This document shows, piece by piece, positions 24,176-33,639 of a stretch of DNA of 64,000 nt. The translations under genes were made by a program, and so were the position numbers. The stretch is taken from positions 3,720,001-3,784,000 of the forward strand of contig NZ_CP101137.1 in assembly GCF_028473745.1 (NCBI RefSeq), given 5' to 3'. Position 1 is the stretch's first letter. The number at the start of each line of letters is the position of its first letter. The notes beneath the pieces were generated by a model. The model was not told where the DNA came from and did not search any database. It worked only from the letters and a program-made list of their open reading frames with translations. Source of the DNA: Streptomyces sp. M92 (GTDB taxonomy: Bacteria > Actinomycetota > Actinomycetes > Streptomycetales > Streptomycetaceae).

Positions 24176-27070
24176 ATGACAGAGACGGCGAGCGGTCCGG
24201 CACGGAGTTCCCGCGCCAAGGGCACCAAGGCGGGCAAGGGACTCCGTGTCGAGCGCGTCCACACCACTCCCGGCGTCCACCCCTACGACGAGGTGGCCTG
24301 GGAGCGTCGTGACGTCGTCATGACCAACTGGCGCGACGGCTCGGTCAACTTCGAGCAGCGTGGCGTCGAGTTCCCCGAATTCTGGTCGGTGAACGCGGTC
24401 AACATCGTCACCAGCAAGTACTTCCGGGGCGCCGTCGGCACCCCGCAGCGCGAGGTGAGCCTGAAGCAGCTCATCGACCGCATCGTGAAGACGTACCGGA
24501 AGGCCGGTGAGGACCACAAGTACTTCGCCTCGCCCGCCGACGCCGAGATCTTCGAGCACGAGCTGGCCTACGCCCTCCTGCACCAGATCTTCAGCTTCAA
24601 CAGCCCGGTCTGGTTCAACGTCGGCACGCCCCAGCCGCAGCAGGTCTCCGCCTGCTTCATCCTGTCCGTCGACGACTCCATGGAGTCGATCCTCGACTGG
24701 TACAAGGAAGAGGGCATGATCTTCAAGGGCGGCTCGGGCGCCGGCCTGAACCTGTCCCGCATCCGCTCCTCCAAGGAGCTGCTCTCCTCCGGCGGCAACG
24801 CCTCCGGCCCGGTCTCCTTCATGCGCGGCGCCGACGCCTCCGCCGGCACCATCAAGTCCGGCGGCGCCACCCGCCGCGCCGCCAAGATGGTCATCCTCGA
24901 CGTCGACCACCCCGACATCGAGGACTTCATCGAGACCAAGGTCAAGGAGGAGGAGAAGATCCGCGCCCTGCGCGACGCGGGCTTCGACATGGACCTGGGC
25001 GGCGACGACATCACGTCCGTCCAGTACCAGAACGCCAACAACTCGGTCCGCGTGAACGACACGTTCATGAAGGCCGTGCAGGACGGCGGCAAGTTCGGCC
25101 TGACGTCCCGCATGACCGGCGAGGTCATCGAGGAGGTCGACGCCAAGGCGCTCTTCCGCAAGATGGCCGAGGCCGCCTGGGCCTGCGCCGACCCGGGCAT
25201 CCAGTACGACGACACCATCAACCACTGGCACACCTGCCCGGAGTCCGGCCGCATCAACGGCTCGAACCCCTGCAGCGAGTACATGCACCTGGACAACACG
25301 TCCTGCAACCTCGCCTCGCTGAACCTGATGAAGTTCCTGAAGGACGACGGCAAGGGCAACCAGTCCTTCGACGTCGAGCGCTTCTCGAAGGTCGTCGAGC
25401 TCGTCATCACCGCCATGGACATCTCCATCTGCTTCGCGGACTTCCCGACGCAGAAGATCGGCGAGAACACCCGCGCCTTCCGCCAGCTCGGCATCGGCTA
25501 CGCCAACCTCGGCGCCCTGCTGATGGCGACCGGCCACGCGTACGACTCCGACGGCGGCCGCGCCCTGGCCGGCGCCATCACCTCCCTGATGACCGGCACG
25601 TCGTACAAGCGCTCCGCCGAACTCGCCGCGATCGTCGGCCCGTACGACGGCTACGCCCGCAACGCGCAGCCGCACCTGCGGGTCATGAAGCAGCACTCCG
25701 ACGAGAACGCCAAGGCCGTCCGCATGGACGACCTGGACACGCCGGTCTGGGCCGCCGCCACGGAGGCCTGGCAGGACGTGCTGCGCCTCGGCGAGAAGAA
25801 CGGCTTCCGCAACTCCCAGGCGTCCGTCATCGCCCCGACCGGCACCATCGGTCTCGCGATGTCCTGCGACACCACCGGCCTCGAGCCCGACCTCGCCCTG
25901 GTCAAGTTCAAGAAGCTGGTCGGCGGCGGCTCGATGCAGATCGTCAACGGCACCGTCCCGCAGGCCCTGCGCCGCCTGGGCTACCAGGAGGAGCAGATCG
26001 AGGCGATCGTCGCCCACATCGCCGAGCACGGCAACGTGATCGACGCCCCCGGTCTCAAGCACGAGCACTACGAGGTGTTCGACTGCGCCATGGGCGAGCG
26101 CTCCATCTCCGCGATGGGCCACGTCCGAATGATGGCCGCCATCCAGCCGTGGATCTCCGGCGCCCTGTCCAAGACGGTCAACCTGCCGGAGTCGGCGACC
26201 GTCGAGGACGTCGAAGAGGTCTACTTCGAGGCGTGGAAGATGGGCGTCAAGGCGCTCGCCATCTACCGCGACAACTGCAAGGTCGGCCAGCCCCTCTCCG
26301 CCAAGAAGAAGGAGCAGGAGAAGGCGGAGATCACCGAGAAGACCGAGGCGGCCATCCGCGAGACGGTCGAGAAGGTCGTCGAGTACCGCCCGGTCCGCAA
26401 GCGCCTGCCGAAGGGACGCCCCGGCATCACCACGTCCTTCACCGTCGGCGGCGCCGAGGGCTACATGACCGCCAACTCCTACCCGGACGACGGTCTCGGC
26501 GAGGTCTTCCTGAAGATGTCCAAGCAGGGCTCGACCCTCGCGGGCATGATGGACGCCTTTTCCATCGCGGTCTCCGTCGGCCTCCAGTACGGCGTGCCGC
26601 TGGAGACGTACGTCTCGAAGTTCACCAACATGCGCTTCGAGCCGGCCGGCATGACGGACGACCCGGACGTGCGGATGGCGCAGTCGATCGTCGACTACAT
26701 CTTCCGCCGCCTGGCGCTGGACTTCCTGCCCTTCGAGACGCGTTCCGCGCTCGGCATCCACTCCGCCGAGGAGCGCCAGCGCCACCTGGAGACCGGCTCG
26801 TACGAGCCGTCCGACGACGAGCTCGACGTCGAGGGCCTGGCCCAGTCGGCGCCGCGCGCCCAGGAGCTGAAGGCCGTCGTCACGCCGAAGGCCGAGGTCG
26901 AGGCGGCCAAGCCCGCTCCGCAGCAGGCGCACACCAGCGCCGAGCTGGTGGAGATGCAGCTGGGCATCCAGGCCGACGCCCCGCTGTGCTTCTCCTGCGG
27001 AACGAAGATGCAGCGCGCCGGCTCCTGCTACATCTGCGAGGGCTGCGGCTCGACGAGCGGCTGCAGCTGA
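24176..27070 (+). CDS. nrdJ: Vitamin B12-dependent (class II) ribonucleotide reductase
   Basis: Reduces ribonucleotides to deoxyribonucleotides using adenosylcobalamin, so it needs neither oxygen nor a small subunit. The 964-aa protein includes FNSPVWFNVGTPQPQQVSAC, GSNPCSEYMHLDNTSCNLAS (active-site Cys region) and APTGTIGLAMSCDTTGLEPD. The C-terminus LCFSCGTKMQRAGSCYICEG is a zinc-binding/redox cysteine tail. ATG 24176 has GGGAGG four bases upstream; the open frame extends further upstream, but that part overlaps nrdR out of frame. It terminates at a 20-bp perfect palindrome. Confidence 0.97.
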   Translation: MTETASGPARSSRAKGTKAGKGLRVERVHTTPGVHPYDEVAWERRDVVMTNWRDGSVNFEQRGVEFPEFWSVNAVNIVTSKYFRGAVGTPQREVSLKQLIDRIVKTYRKAGEDHKYFASPADAEIFEHELAYALLHQIFSFNSPVWFNVGTPQPQQVSACFILSVDDSMESILDWYKEEGMIFKGGSGAGLNLSRIRSSKELLSSGGNASGPVSFMRGADASAGTIKSGGATRRAAKMVILDVDHPDIEDFIETKVKEEEKIRALRDAGFDMDLGGDDITSVQYQNANNSVRVNDTFMKAVQDGGKFGLTSRMTGEVIEEVDAKALFRKMAEAAWACADPGIQYDDTINHWHTCPESGRINGSNPCSEYMHLDNTSCNLASLNLMKFLKDDGKGNQSFDVERFSKVVELVITAMDISICFADFPTQKIGENTRAFRQLGIGYANLGALLMATGHAYDSDGGRALAGAITSLMTGTSYKRSAELAAIVGPYDGYARNAQPHLRVMKQHSDENAKAVRMDDLDTPVWAAATEAWQDVLRLGEKNGFRNSQASVIAPTGTIGLAMSCDTTGLEPDLALVKFKKLVGGGSMQIVNGTVPQALRRLGYQEEQIEAIVAHIAEHGNVIDAPGLKHEHYEVFDCAMGERSISAMGHVRMMAAIQPWISGALSKTVNLPESATVEDVEEVYFEAWKMGVKALAIYRDNCKVGQPLSAKKKEQEKAEITEKTEAAIRETVEKVVEYRPVRKRLPKGRPGITTSFTVGGAEGYMTANSYPDDGLGEVFLKMSKQGSTLAGMMDAFSIAVSVGLQYGVPLETYVSKFTNMRFEPAGMTDDPDVRMAQSIVDYIFRRLALDFLPFETRSALGIHSAEERQRHLETGSYEPSDDELDVEGLAQSAPRAQELKAVVTPKAEVEAAKPAPQQAHTSAELVEMQLGIQADAPLCFSCGTKMQRAGSCYICEGCGSTSGCS

Positions 27071-27093
27071 CCCGTAGTGCTCTGTAGCGCTCA

Positions 27094-27135
27094 ATGAGTA
27101 AGGGGCGTCCACCCTGGTGGACGCCCCTTACTCAT
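27094..27135. terminator. Perfect 20-bp inverted repeat terminator
   Basis: The arms 27094-27113 and 27116-27135 (ATGAGTAAGGGGCGTCCACC and its reverse complement) are separated by only CT. It lies between the convergent nrdJ and TerD-like genes and would act in both directions. Confidence 0.93.
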
Positions 27136-27147
27136 GCACGCGCGCCG

Positions 27148-27681
27148 TCAGGAGCGGCGCACCGCGCCCATGGTGGCGGCGAAGGCCGCTGGGTCGCCCT
27201 CGAAACCGTGGACGCCGGCCCGGAACTCCCAAGCCCCCGTCTCGTCCCGCACGAACTCCGCGACCGTCGCCGCGGTCGCGCCGGGGACTCCGCCGAAGTC
27301 GTCCGTGGCCAGGTCGGTGTAGCCCTCCCGGATGCGCAGGCCCGGGTTGGTCACGTCGCCGAAGGTCCGGTCCTCGGTGCGCTGCTGGATCGCGACCCCG
27401 ACCACCACGCGCGCGTACCGCGCGTCGAGCCGCTCCAGCTCCAGGGTCATGACCTCGTCGTAGCCGAAGCCCTTGCCGTCCTGGCTGTCCCGGTCGAGAT
27501 AGATGGTGCCGTCGGGGGAGCGGCTGTCGTGGTGCACCACGTAGACGGGAGCACCGTACGGGTCCTCGGCCGAGTAGGTCCCGGCGACGACGTCCAGGTC
27601 GGCGGGTGGCTGCCCCGCCGGGTTCGGATCCCACCGCAGCGCGACCTCGACCTTGCCCATGCCTTTGCTGAGGCCGTTCAC
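27148..27681 (-). CDS. TerD-family protein
   Basis: A 177-aa calcium-binding stress protein of the TerD/CABP family (tellurite resistance and general stress in other bacteria; role here unknown). Family hallmarks are VEVALRWDPNP, ADLDVVAGTYS, TIYLDRDSQDGKGFGYDEVM and RIREGYTDLATDDFGGVPGATA, with the acidic loops that ligate calcium. GTG 27681 is chosen because GGAAGGGGAAG precedes it and relatives begin xNGLSKGMGKVEVALRW. It is a single gene, convergent with nrdJ across the 27094-27135 terminator. Confidence 0.88.
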   Translation of the reverse strand: MNGLSKGMGKVEVALRWDPNPAGQPPADLDVVAGTYSAEDPYGAPVYVVHHDSRSPDGTIYLDRDSQDGKGFGYDEVMTLELERLDARYARVVVGVAIQQRTEDRTFGDVTNPGLRIREGYTDLATDDFGGVPGATAATVAEFVRDETGAWEFRAGVHGFEGDPAAFAATMGAVRRS

Positions 27682-27838
27682 AGACTTCCCCTTCCAGGTA
27701 CCCCGCCCCTGCCCGGCCACCTCAACTGCCGAGCGGTGACGGCCGGTTGTCCATCCTGCCACGCACAGCGACTCCGGCGGTGGCAAGCGGTCCGCCGGAC
27801 AGTGACCGGTGCCACGTTCCTGGCCTTACGATGGCGCG

Positions 27839-28444
27839 GTGCTGGTCAAGTGGATTCGCTGCACCGTGGTGGACCGCCGGGGGTTCGAGCGGGGGCAGCG
27901 AAAGTGGGCGGGGCTTCCGGGGGAGCCGGGTTTTCGGGGGCAGGGGGGCGGCTGGAGCCGGGGACGCCCGGACGTGGCGCACGTCTTCGCCTTCTGGGAG
28001 AGCCGTGCCTTCTACGACTCCTTCATGGCCCGCTCCCACGACCGGCTGGCCTCGGCGCAGGCGGGCACCTTCAAGGACGCGCAGGTCAGGCTCTTCGACT
28101 ACCGCTTCGACGTGAAAACCGGGTTCGAACCCCGCTTCACGGACGCCGACCTGCTGCGGGTGGCGCTCTGCCGCGTGCACGAGGAGCGGGCCGAGCACTA
28201 CGTCCTCATGCAGGAGAAGGTCTGGAACCCGGCGATGGCCGGCTCGCCCGGCATGATCCGCGGGCTGTTCGGCGAGGCGCCGGGGAACGAGTACCTGGTG
28301 CTGTCCATGTGGCGGTCGGCCGCCGAGCACGGCAAGTACCGCACCGAGCGGGTGGAGCGGCTCGCCCTGCGCGCCCAGACGGAGGCCGACATCGCGGCCC
28401 TGACGGGGGACATCGTGCAGCTGGAACCCTCCTGGACCGTCTGA
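27839..28444 (+). CDS. DUF4937 (YdbC-like) family protein
   Basis: A 201-aa protein beginning VLVKWIRCTVVDRRGFERGQ, with the paired dimeric alpha/beta-barrel-like halves of the DUF4937/YdbC family. WxxR-type repeats are visible in HVFAFWESRAFYDSFMARSH and LSMWRSAAEHGKYRTERVERL. Some members resemble small monooxygenases, but no activity is established. GTG 27839 is preferred over an upstream frame start at 27809 since the conserved N-terminus begins there. It is followed by a clear hairpin, so it is probably monocistronic. Confidence 0.72.
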   Translation: MLVKWIRCTVVDRRGFERGQRKWAGLPGEPGFRGQGGGWSRGRPDVAHVFAFWESRAFYDSFMARSHDRLASAQAGTFKDAQVRLFDYRFDVKTGFEPRFTDADLLRVALCRVHEERAEHYVLMQEKVWNPAMAGSPGMIRGLFGEAPGNEYLVLSMWRSAAEHGKYRTERVERLALRAQTEADIAALTGDIVQLEPSWTV

Positions 28445-28480
28445 GGGCCCGGCCGGCACCCCGTGCCGGTGTGCGGGCCC
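28445..28480 (+). terminator. Terminator after DUF4937 gene
   Basis: GGGCCCGGCCGGCAC pairs with GTGCCGGTGTGCGGGCCC, with a small internal bulge and a CCC loop, immediately after the stop codon. Confidence 0.75.
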
Positions 28481-28571
28481 TGACGGCGGCGGTGTGAGAA
28501 GTGTGTGACGTACGCCGTACGGGGCCCCTGCGAGTGCTTGGTTCGCCCCGTCTCGATCTAGGGTGCAAGGC

Positions 28572-29231
28572 ATGGCACGACCACGGCGCATCGTTCTGGT
28601 ACGGCACGGCGAGTCGACCGGCAACGTCGACGACTCCGTGTACGAGCGCGAACCCGACCACGCCCTCGCCCTCACCGAGCAGGGCCGGGCGCAGGCGGAG
28701 GAGACCGGGAGGGCGCTGCGCGAGGTGTTCGGCCGTGAGCGGGTCAGTGTGTACGTCTCCCCGTACCGCCGCACGCATCAGACGCTGCACGCCTTCCACC
28801 TGGATCCGGGGCTGATACGGATCCGGGAGGAGCCCCGGCTGCGTGAGCAGGACTGGGGGAACTGGCAGGACCGTGACGACGTGCGCCTGCAGAAGGCCTA
28901 CCGGGACGCCTACGGCCACTTCTTCTACCGCTTCGCCCAGGGCGAGTCCGGTGCCGACGTGTACGACCGGGTCGGTGGCTTCCTGGAGAGCCTGTTCCGG
29001 AGTTTCGAGGACCCCGACCATCCTCCGAACGTCCTCCTGGTCACCCACGGTCTGGCCATGCGGCTGTTCTGCATGCGGTGGTTCCACTGGACGGTCGCGG
29101 AGTTCGAGTCGCTCTCGAACCCCGGGAACGGCGAGATGCGGATGCTCGTTCTCGGTGAGGACGGCAAGTACGGTCTTGACCGGCCCTTCGAACGCTGGCG
29201 AGATCCGGAACCGTACGGGATCACCGGCTAG
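28572..29231 (+). CDS. Histidine phosphatase family protein (phosphoglycerate mutase-like)
   Basis: A 219-aa member of the histidine phosphatase superfamily. The catalytic motif is VLVRHGESTGN near residue 8 (RHG with phospho-His), with Arg in VSPYRRTHQT, Glu in REQDWGNWQ and the second His in VLLVTHGLAMR. It is probably a phosphatase rather than a glycolytic mutase, because it lacks the mutase-specific segments; substrate not predictable. ATG 28572 is preferred over 28563 by position of the conserved motif. The next gene starts 12 bp after its stop, so the two are co-transcribed. Confidence 0.87.
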   Translation: MARPRRIVLVRHGESTGNVDDSVYEREPDHALALTEQGRAQAEETGRALREVFGRERVSVYVSPYRRTHQTLHAFHLDPGLIRIREEPRLREQDWGNWQDRDDVRLQKAYRDAYGHFFYRFAQGESGADVYDRVGGFLESLFRSFEDPDHPPNVLLVTHGLAMRLFCMRWFHWTVAEFESLSNPGNGEMRMLVLGEDGKYGLDRPFERWRDPEPYGITG

Positions 29232-29243
29232 AGTGGCGAGGCG

Positions 29244-30149
29244 ATGACCGCTCATTCAACCTTCGAGGGGCGCCTGGACCGCGCCCTCTCCAGCCTGCGC
29301 GGACTGTCGGTGGGAGACGCGCTCGGCTCACAGTTCTTCGTGCCCGCGAACTACCCGCTGCTCAAGGACCGTGCGTTGCCGCCCGGCACCTGGCAGTGGA
29401 CGGACGACACGGAAATGGCCTGTTCCGTGGTCTCCGTCCTGGCCACCCACCACCGCATCGACCAGGACGCGCTGGCCCTCTCCTTCGCCCACCACCACGA
29501 CTTCGACCGCGGCTACGGCCCCGCGGTCAACCGGCTGCTGCGCCTGGTCCGTGAGGGCGGCGACTGGCGGGAGCTCGCCGCCGCGCTGTTCAACGGCCAG
29601 GGATCCTGGGGCAACGGTGCGGCGATGCGCATCGCCCCGCTGGGTGCCTGGTACGCGGACGACCCGGAACAGGCCACCCATCAGGCGGAGATCTCCGCCT
29701 ACCCCACGCACCAGCACCGTGAGGCGGTGGTCGGCGCCATGGCGGTCGCCGCCGCTGCCGCGCTGGCCGCGGACCCCGGCGGGCCTCCCACCGCGCACGC
29801 GCTTCTGGACGGCGTGATCGCGCTGGTGCCGAAGAGCGCGGTCGGGGCCGGGTTGCGACGGGCCCGGGACATGCTCGACTACGGCGACGCCGCGACGGTC
29901 GCGGCCGTGCTGGGCTGCGGCAGGCGTACCACCGCCCACGACACCGTTCCCTTCGCTCTCTGGTCGGCCGCGCGGGCCCTCGGGGACTACGAGCGAGCCT
30001 TCTGGACGACCGCCCAGGTCGGCGGGGACGTGGACACCACGTGCGCCATCGTGGGCGGCGTGGTCGCCGCGGGCGAGGCGGGTGCGCCGCCGGCCGGCTG
30101 GGCGGAGCGGGTCGAGGCTCTGCCCGGGTGGATGGCCACGACCGCATAG
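29244..30149 (+). CDS. ADP-ribosylglycohydrolase family protein
   Basis: A 301-aa DraG/ARH-like hydrolase that removes ADP-ribose from proteins or related substrates. The metal-site motifs are present: LSVGDALGSQF, the WTDDTEMACSVV loop (two Asp), and the C-terminal GGDVDTTCAIVGGVVAA with two more acidic ligands. GNGAAMRIAPLGAWY is also typical. It lies 12 bp after the histidine phosphatase gene. Its exact substrate (protein-ADPr, ADP-ribosylated DNA or a nucleotide metabolite) cannot be told from sequence. Confidence 0.9.
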   Translation: MTAHSTFEGRLDRALSSLRGLSVGDALGSQFFVPANYPLLKDRALPPGTWQWTDDTEMACSVVSVLATHHRIDQDALALSFAHHHDFDRGYGPAVNRLLRLVREGGDWRELAAALFNGQGSWGNGAAMRIAPLGAWYADDPEQATHQAEISAYPTHQHREAVVGAMAVAAAAALAADPGGPPTAHALLDGVIALVPKSAVGAGLRRARDMLDYGDAATVAAVLGCGRRTTAHDTVPFALWSAARALGDYERAFWTTAQVGGDVDTTCAIVGGVVAAGEAGAPPAGWAERVEALPGWMATTA

Positions 30150-30356
30150 CCACGCTCCGTGCATGCCGGGAACTCTGCGTGACCGCTGCCCGTTCTCATG
30201 ACATCCGCCGTGCGAGGCAGCAGCTTCGTAGGGGGTCGGGGTGCCGTGGGAAGGGGGAAGCGGGGCATGGAAGTGCTGTGGCTGTTGCTTGTCGCGCTGC
30301 CGCTCCTGGTGTTCCTCACGCGGCCGAGCACGCGGGCGGGGGAGCGCGGAGCGGAC

Positions 30357-30426
30357 CGGTACCGGTCGGCCGGGCGGCGGGCAGGTGTGCCGCCCGCGGA
30401 CGCTATCCGCCCGGCCGCCGGTACCG
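30357..30426 (-). terminator. Nested hairpin downstream of MFS gene
   Basis: The outer arms CGGTACCGGTCGGCCGGGCGG and CCGCCCGGCCGCCGGTACCG pair with one bulge. An inner stem GCGGGC/GCCCGC-like pair lies in the loop. It sits six bases beyond the MFS stop codon at 30432 and is a likely terminator for that gene. Confidence 0.75.
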
Positions 30427-30431
30427 CGGCG

Positions 30432-31976
30432 TCAGCCGATCCCCGGACCGGCGGAGCCGGACAGGGCCTCCAGGTCGCTCTTGCGCACCCGGATCACCAG
30501 CCACGCCGTGGCGAGGGCGAGGACTGCCATGGCCGCGGCCGGGATGAAGGCCGCCGAGATGCCCTGCGCCAGCACGTCGTGCCCCCAGGGGGCCGGCAGC
30601 TGCTGTGTCCGGGCGAACTCCGCCTTCTGCTCCGCCGAGCCGTCGGCGAGGAAGTCCGGCACCTGCTTCTCCGCCTCGTTCTTGCTGGCCGTGCCGAAGA
30701 CCGTCGTCAGGATGGCGAGGCCGATCGATCCGCCCACCTGCTGACTCGTGTTGAGCAGACCGGACGCGGCGCCCGCCTCGTGCTGGGCGACCCCGGAGAC
30801 GGCGGTCAGTGTCAGCGTCACGAAGTTCAGCCCCATGCCGAATCCGAAGATCAGCATCGGGCCGAGGACACCGCCGACGTACGAGCTGTCGGAGCTGATC
30901 AGGGCCTGCCAGCCGAGTCCGATCGCGGCGAGCGTCGAGCCCGCGATCATGAAGGGCTTGGGGCCGAAGACCGGCAGGAACCGCTGGGACAGGCCCGCAC
31001 CCAGTGCGATCACCACCGTGACCGGCAGGAAGGCCAGGCCGGCTTCGATCGGGGTGTAGCCCAGTACGTTCTGCACGAACAGCACGATGTAGAAGAACAT
31101 GCCGAACATCGCCGCGGCCAGGCTCAGCATGATCACGTACGTGCCGGCGCGGTTGCGGTCGGCGAACATCCTCAGCGGGGTGATCGGCTCCTTGGCCCGC
31201 CGCTCGATGAACACGAAGGCCAGCAGCAGGACAACGGCGGCCGCGAAGGAACCGATGGTCAGGTCGTCCCGCCAGCCCTCGTCCGCGGCGCGGATGAAGC
31301 CGTAGACGAGGGAGGCCATACCCGCCGTCGAGGTCACCGCCCCGGCTATGTCGAAGCGGCCGGAGTGCCGTTCGGACTCGTTGATGTACAGCGGGGTGAG
31401 CACGGCGATCAGTACGCCGATGGGCACGTTGACGAACAGGACCCATCGCCAGTCGAGCCACTCGGTGAGCATGCCGCCCGCCAGCAGACCGATGGCGCCG
31501 CCGCCCGCCGACACGGCCGCGAAGACACCGAAGGCCCGGTTGCGTTCCGGTCCTTCGGGGAAGGTGGTGGTGATGAGGGCCAGCGACGTGGGCGACGCGA
31601 TCGCGCCGCCCACGCCTTGCAGCACACGAGCCGCCAGCAGCTGCCAGGGTTCCTGGGCGAAGCCGCCGAGCAGCGAGGCGAAGGTGAACAGCAGGATGCC
31701 GGTCATGAAGACCCGGCGCCGGCCGAGAATGTCACCGGCCCGGCCGCCGAGCAGCAGCAGACCGCCGAAGGTGAGCGTGTAGGCGCTGACGACCCAGGTG
31801 AGGTCGGTGGTGCTGAAGCTGAGCGCTTCTTGAATGTGCGGGAGGGCGATGTTCACAATCGTCGCGTCGAGTACCACCATGAGTTGGCAGGCCGCGATGA
31901 CCGTGAGCGCGATGCCGGGGCGCCCCTCCCGGCGGGCGGCCCCCGGTTTCCGGTCCGGTATCAGAGAGGTTGTCAC
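30432..31976 (-). CDS. DHA2-type MFS drug exporter (14 TM)
   Basis: A 514-aa multidrug efflux permease driven by the proton gradient. It starts with a cytoplasmic basic tail (MTTSLIPDRKPGAARREGRP), then TM1 ALTVIAACQLMVVLDATIVN with the DHA2 family motif D1 (LDATIVNIALP). Motif A is GGRAGDILGRRRVFMTG and motif C-like glycines are in GGGAIGLLAGGML. The length fits the 14-helix subfamily. It is divergent from a TetR gene, with two palindromic operators between them, so it is very likely repressed by that regulator and induced by its own substrates. Confidence 0.93.
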   Translation of the reverse strand: MTTSLIPDRKPGAARREGRPGIALTVIAACQLMVVLDATIVNIALPHIQEALSFSTTDLTWVVSAYTLTFGGLLLLGGRAGDILGRRRVFMTGILLFTFASLLGGFAQEPWQLLAARVLQGVGGAIASPTSLALITTTFPEGPERNRAFGVFAAVSAGGGAIGLLAGGMLTEWLDWRWVLFVNVPIGVLIAVLTPLYINESERHSGRFDIAGAVTSTAGMASLVYGFIRAADEGWRDDLTIGSFAAAVVLLLAFVFIERRAKEPITPLRMFADRNRAGTYVIMLSLAAAMFGMFFYIVLFVQNVLGYTPIEAGLAFLPVTVVIALGAGLSQRFLPVFGPKPFMIAGSTLAAIGLGWQALISSDSSYVGGVLGPMLIFGFGMGLNFVTLTLTAVSGVAQHEAGAASGLLNTSQQVGGSIGLAILTTVFGTASKNEAEKQVPDFLADGSAEQKAEFARTQQLPAPWGHDVLAQGISAAFIPAAAMAVLALATAWLVIRVRKSDLEALSGSAGPGIG

Positions 31977-32000
31977 TATGTGTCCCCCACGAACGAATTA

Positions 32001-32066
32001 GTGAACGCTCGCGTTCACTGCTGCTCAAACGTTAGTGACTCCCGGACAGTGAACGCAAGCGTTCAC
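32001..32066. promoter_or_regulatory. Two near-identical TetR-type operators
   Basis: GTGAACGC-TC-GCGTTCAC (32001-32018) and GTGAACGC-AA-GCGTTCAC (32049-32066) are perfect 8-bp-arm palindromes differing only in the central two bases, centre spacing 48 bp. They lie between the divergent MFS and TetR genes. Confidence 0.92.
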
Positions 32067-32163
32067 TTGTTGGGGTGTCGTGCGGTCCGTCCCCCGCTGT
32101 GGCCGCCCGGCACGCCTCTCGTCCCCGAAAACCCGTTGTCCCCGCTCATTGGAGACCTTGGTC

Positions 32164-32787
32164 ATGGTTGCTTCGCACTGGGTGGCCGCCTCCGCCCAGA
32201 CGCCGCCCTCCCGTCGGCGTGGCGCGGTCCTCGAACGCGCGATCCTCGACGCCGCGCTGGAGCAGCTCGGAACCGTCGGCTGGAACGGCCTCACGATGGA
32301 GGGCGTGGCCGCCGGCGCACAGACCGGCAAGGCGGCCGTCTACCGCCGCTGGCCGTCCAAGGAGGATCTCGTCGCGGACGCGCTGCGGTCCGGGCTGCCG
32401 CGCTTCGACACGGTGCCGGACCTGGGAAGTGTGCGCGACGACCTGCTGGCGCTCTGTCGCAGAGCGCGCGACGCGATGTTCTCGCGCCCGGGGTTCGCCC
32501 TGCGATCAGTTATTCACGAATGCGACAGCGTGCAGGCGGAGCGCTTCCATGCGGTGATCTTCGAGGGCGTGATCGAGCCGACCCTCGCCATGCTCCGCGA
32601 GGTCATCACCCGTGGGATAGAGCGGGGTGAAGTCCGGAGTGACGCGGCGAACGCATACGTCTTCGACGCCATCCCGGCAATGATGATGTACCGCTCCAAG
32701 ATTTGTGGAAGCGAATGGACGGACCGGGAGATCGAGGAAATGATCGACCGGATGATGGTGCCGCTGCTGCGGCCCGACGGCGCCTGA
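32164..32787 (+). CDS. TetR-family repressor
   Basis: A 207-aa regulator. The N-terminal HTH is RGAVLERAILDAALEQLGTV...LTMEGVAAGAQTGKAAVYRRW, with the usual recognition helix TGKAAVYRRWPSK; the C-terminal ligand domain is variable. It is transcribed away from the DHA2 exporter and most likely binds the two GTGAACGC palindromes to repress the pump and itself. ATG 32164 is chosen, since the frame upstream runs through the operators. The gene is followed 82 bp later by rnhB, probably with its own promoter. Confidence 0.9.
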   Translation: MVASHWVAASAQTPPSRRRGAVLERAILDAALEQLGTVGWNGLTMEGVAAGAQTGKAAVYRRWPSKEDLVADALRSGLPRFDTVPDLGSVRDDLLALCRRARDAMFSRPGFALRSVIHECDSVQAERFHAVIFEGVIEPTLAMLREVITRGIERGEVRSDAANAYVFDAIPAMMMYRSKICGSEWTDREIEEMIDRMMVPLLRPDGA

Positions 32788-32869
32788 TCCCCGGCCGGCG
32801 TGGATCCCCGCCGCTCTCGGGGAACCGGGGTGTCGTCGGCGGTTCGGGGCGGCGTAGGCTAAGGGCGTC

Positions 32870-33571
32870 ATGCCCTACGAACCGCCTACCCACACTGTCG
32901 AGCGCTCACTCCGCGCTACGACCGGAGCGAAGATCATTGCCGGTGTCGACGAGGTGGGGCGCGGCGCGTGGGCCGGACCGGTCACGGTCTGTGCCGCGGT
33001 CACCGGCTTGCGACGGCCCCCGGTGGGCCTCACCGACTCCAAGCTGCTCACCATCAAGCGCCGCACCGAACTCGCCGAGGAACTGCGGACTTGGGTGACG
33101 TCTCACGCCCTGGGGCACGCCTCGCCGGAGGAGATCGACGCCATGGGGATGACCGCGGCGCTTCGACTGGCGGCGGTGCGAGCTCTGGAGGGCCTGCCGG
33201 TCCGCCCCGACGCCGTCATCCTCGACGGCAAGCACGACTACCTCGGGGCGCCCTGGAAGGTCCGTACGGTGATCAAGGGTGACCAGTCCTGCGTGGCTGT
33301 CGCGGCGGCCTCGGTGCTCGCCAAGGTCCAGCGCGACAAAATGATGGCCGAACTGGGCATCGACCATGCAGACTTCGCTTTCGCGGACAACGCCGGGTAC
33401 CCGTCTCCCGTGCACAAGGCCGCACTGGAGGAGCGGGGGCCCACTCCGCACCACCGGTTGTCGTGGGCGTATCTTGATGCGCTGCCCCAGTGGCGGCACC
33501 TCAAGAAGGTCCGCAGTTGGGTGGACGGAAGCGTTCCGGAAATCGAGGGCCAGCTCGGATTCGATTTCTGA
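32870..33571 (+). CDS. rnhB: Ribonuclease HII
   Basis: Cleaves the RNA strand of RNA-DNA hybrids and initiates ribonucleotide excision repair. The 233-aa protein has catalytic Asp/Glu in [16 protein letters not shown], a further Asp in [11 protein letters not shown] and the last in [29 protein letters not shown] is another family segment. The length is normal and the ATG at 32870 gives the expected short N-terminus. A proline-rich hypothetical gene follows after 68 bp. Confidence 0.95.
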   Translation: MPYEPPTHTVERSLRATTGAKIIAGVDEVGRGAWAGPVTVCAAVTGLRRPPVGLTDSKLLTIKRRTELAEELRTWVTSHALGHASPEEIDAMGMTAALRLAAVRALEGLPVRPDAVILDGKHDYLGAPWKVRTVIKGDQSCVAVAAASVLAKVQRDKMMAELGIDHADFAFADNAGYPSPVHKAALEERGPTPHHRLSWAYLDALPQWRHLKKVRSWVDGSVPEIEGQLGFDF

Positions 33572-33639
33572 CCGCTCCGCTCGCAGGCACGTGCCACCCG
33601 CCGACGCGAGCCGCACCAACGTTTGATAAATATCAGCCC

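Noticed and set aside
30267-30440. Short frame beginning MEVLWLLLVALPLLVFL, one possible TM helix
   Set aside because: It continues straight into antisense of the MFS gene and across its terminator hairpin, without a plausible stop; not supported as a gene.
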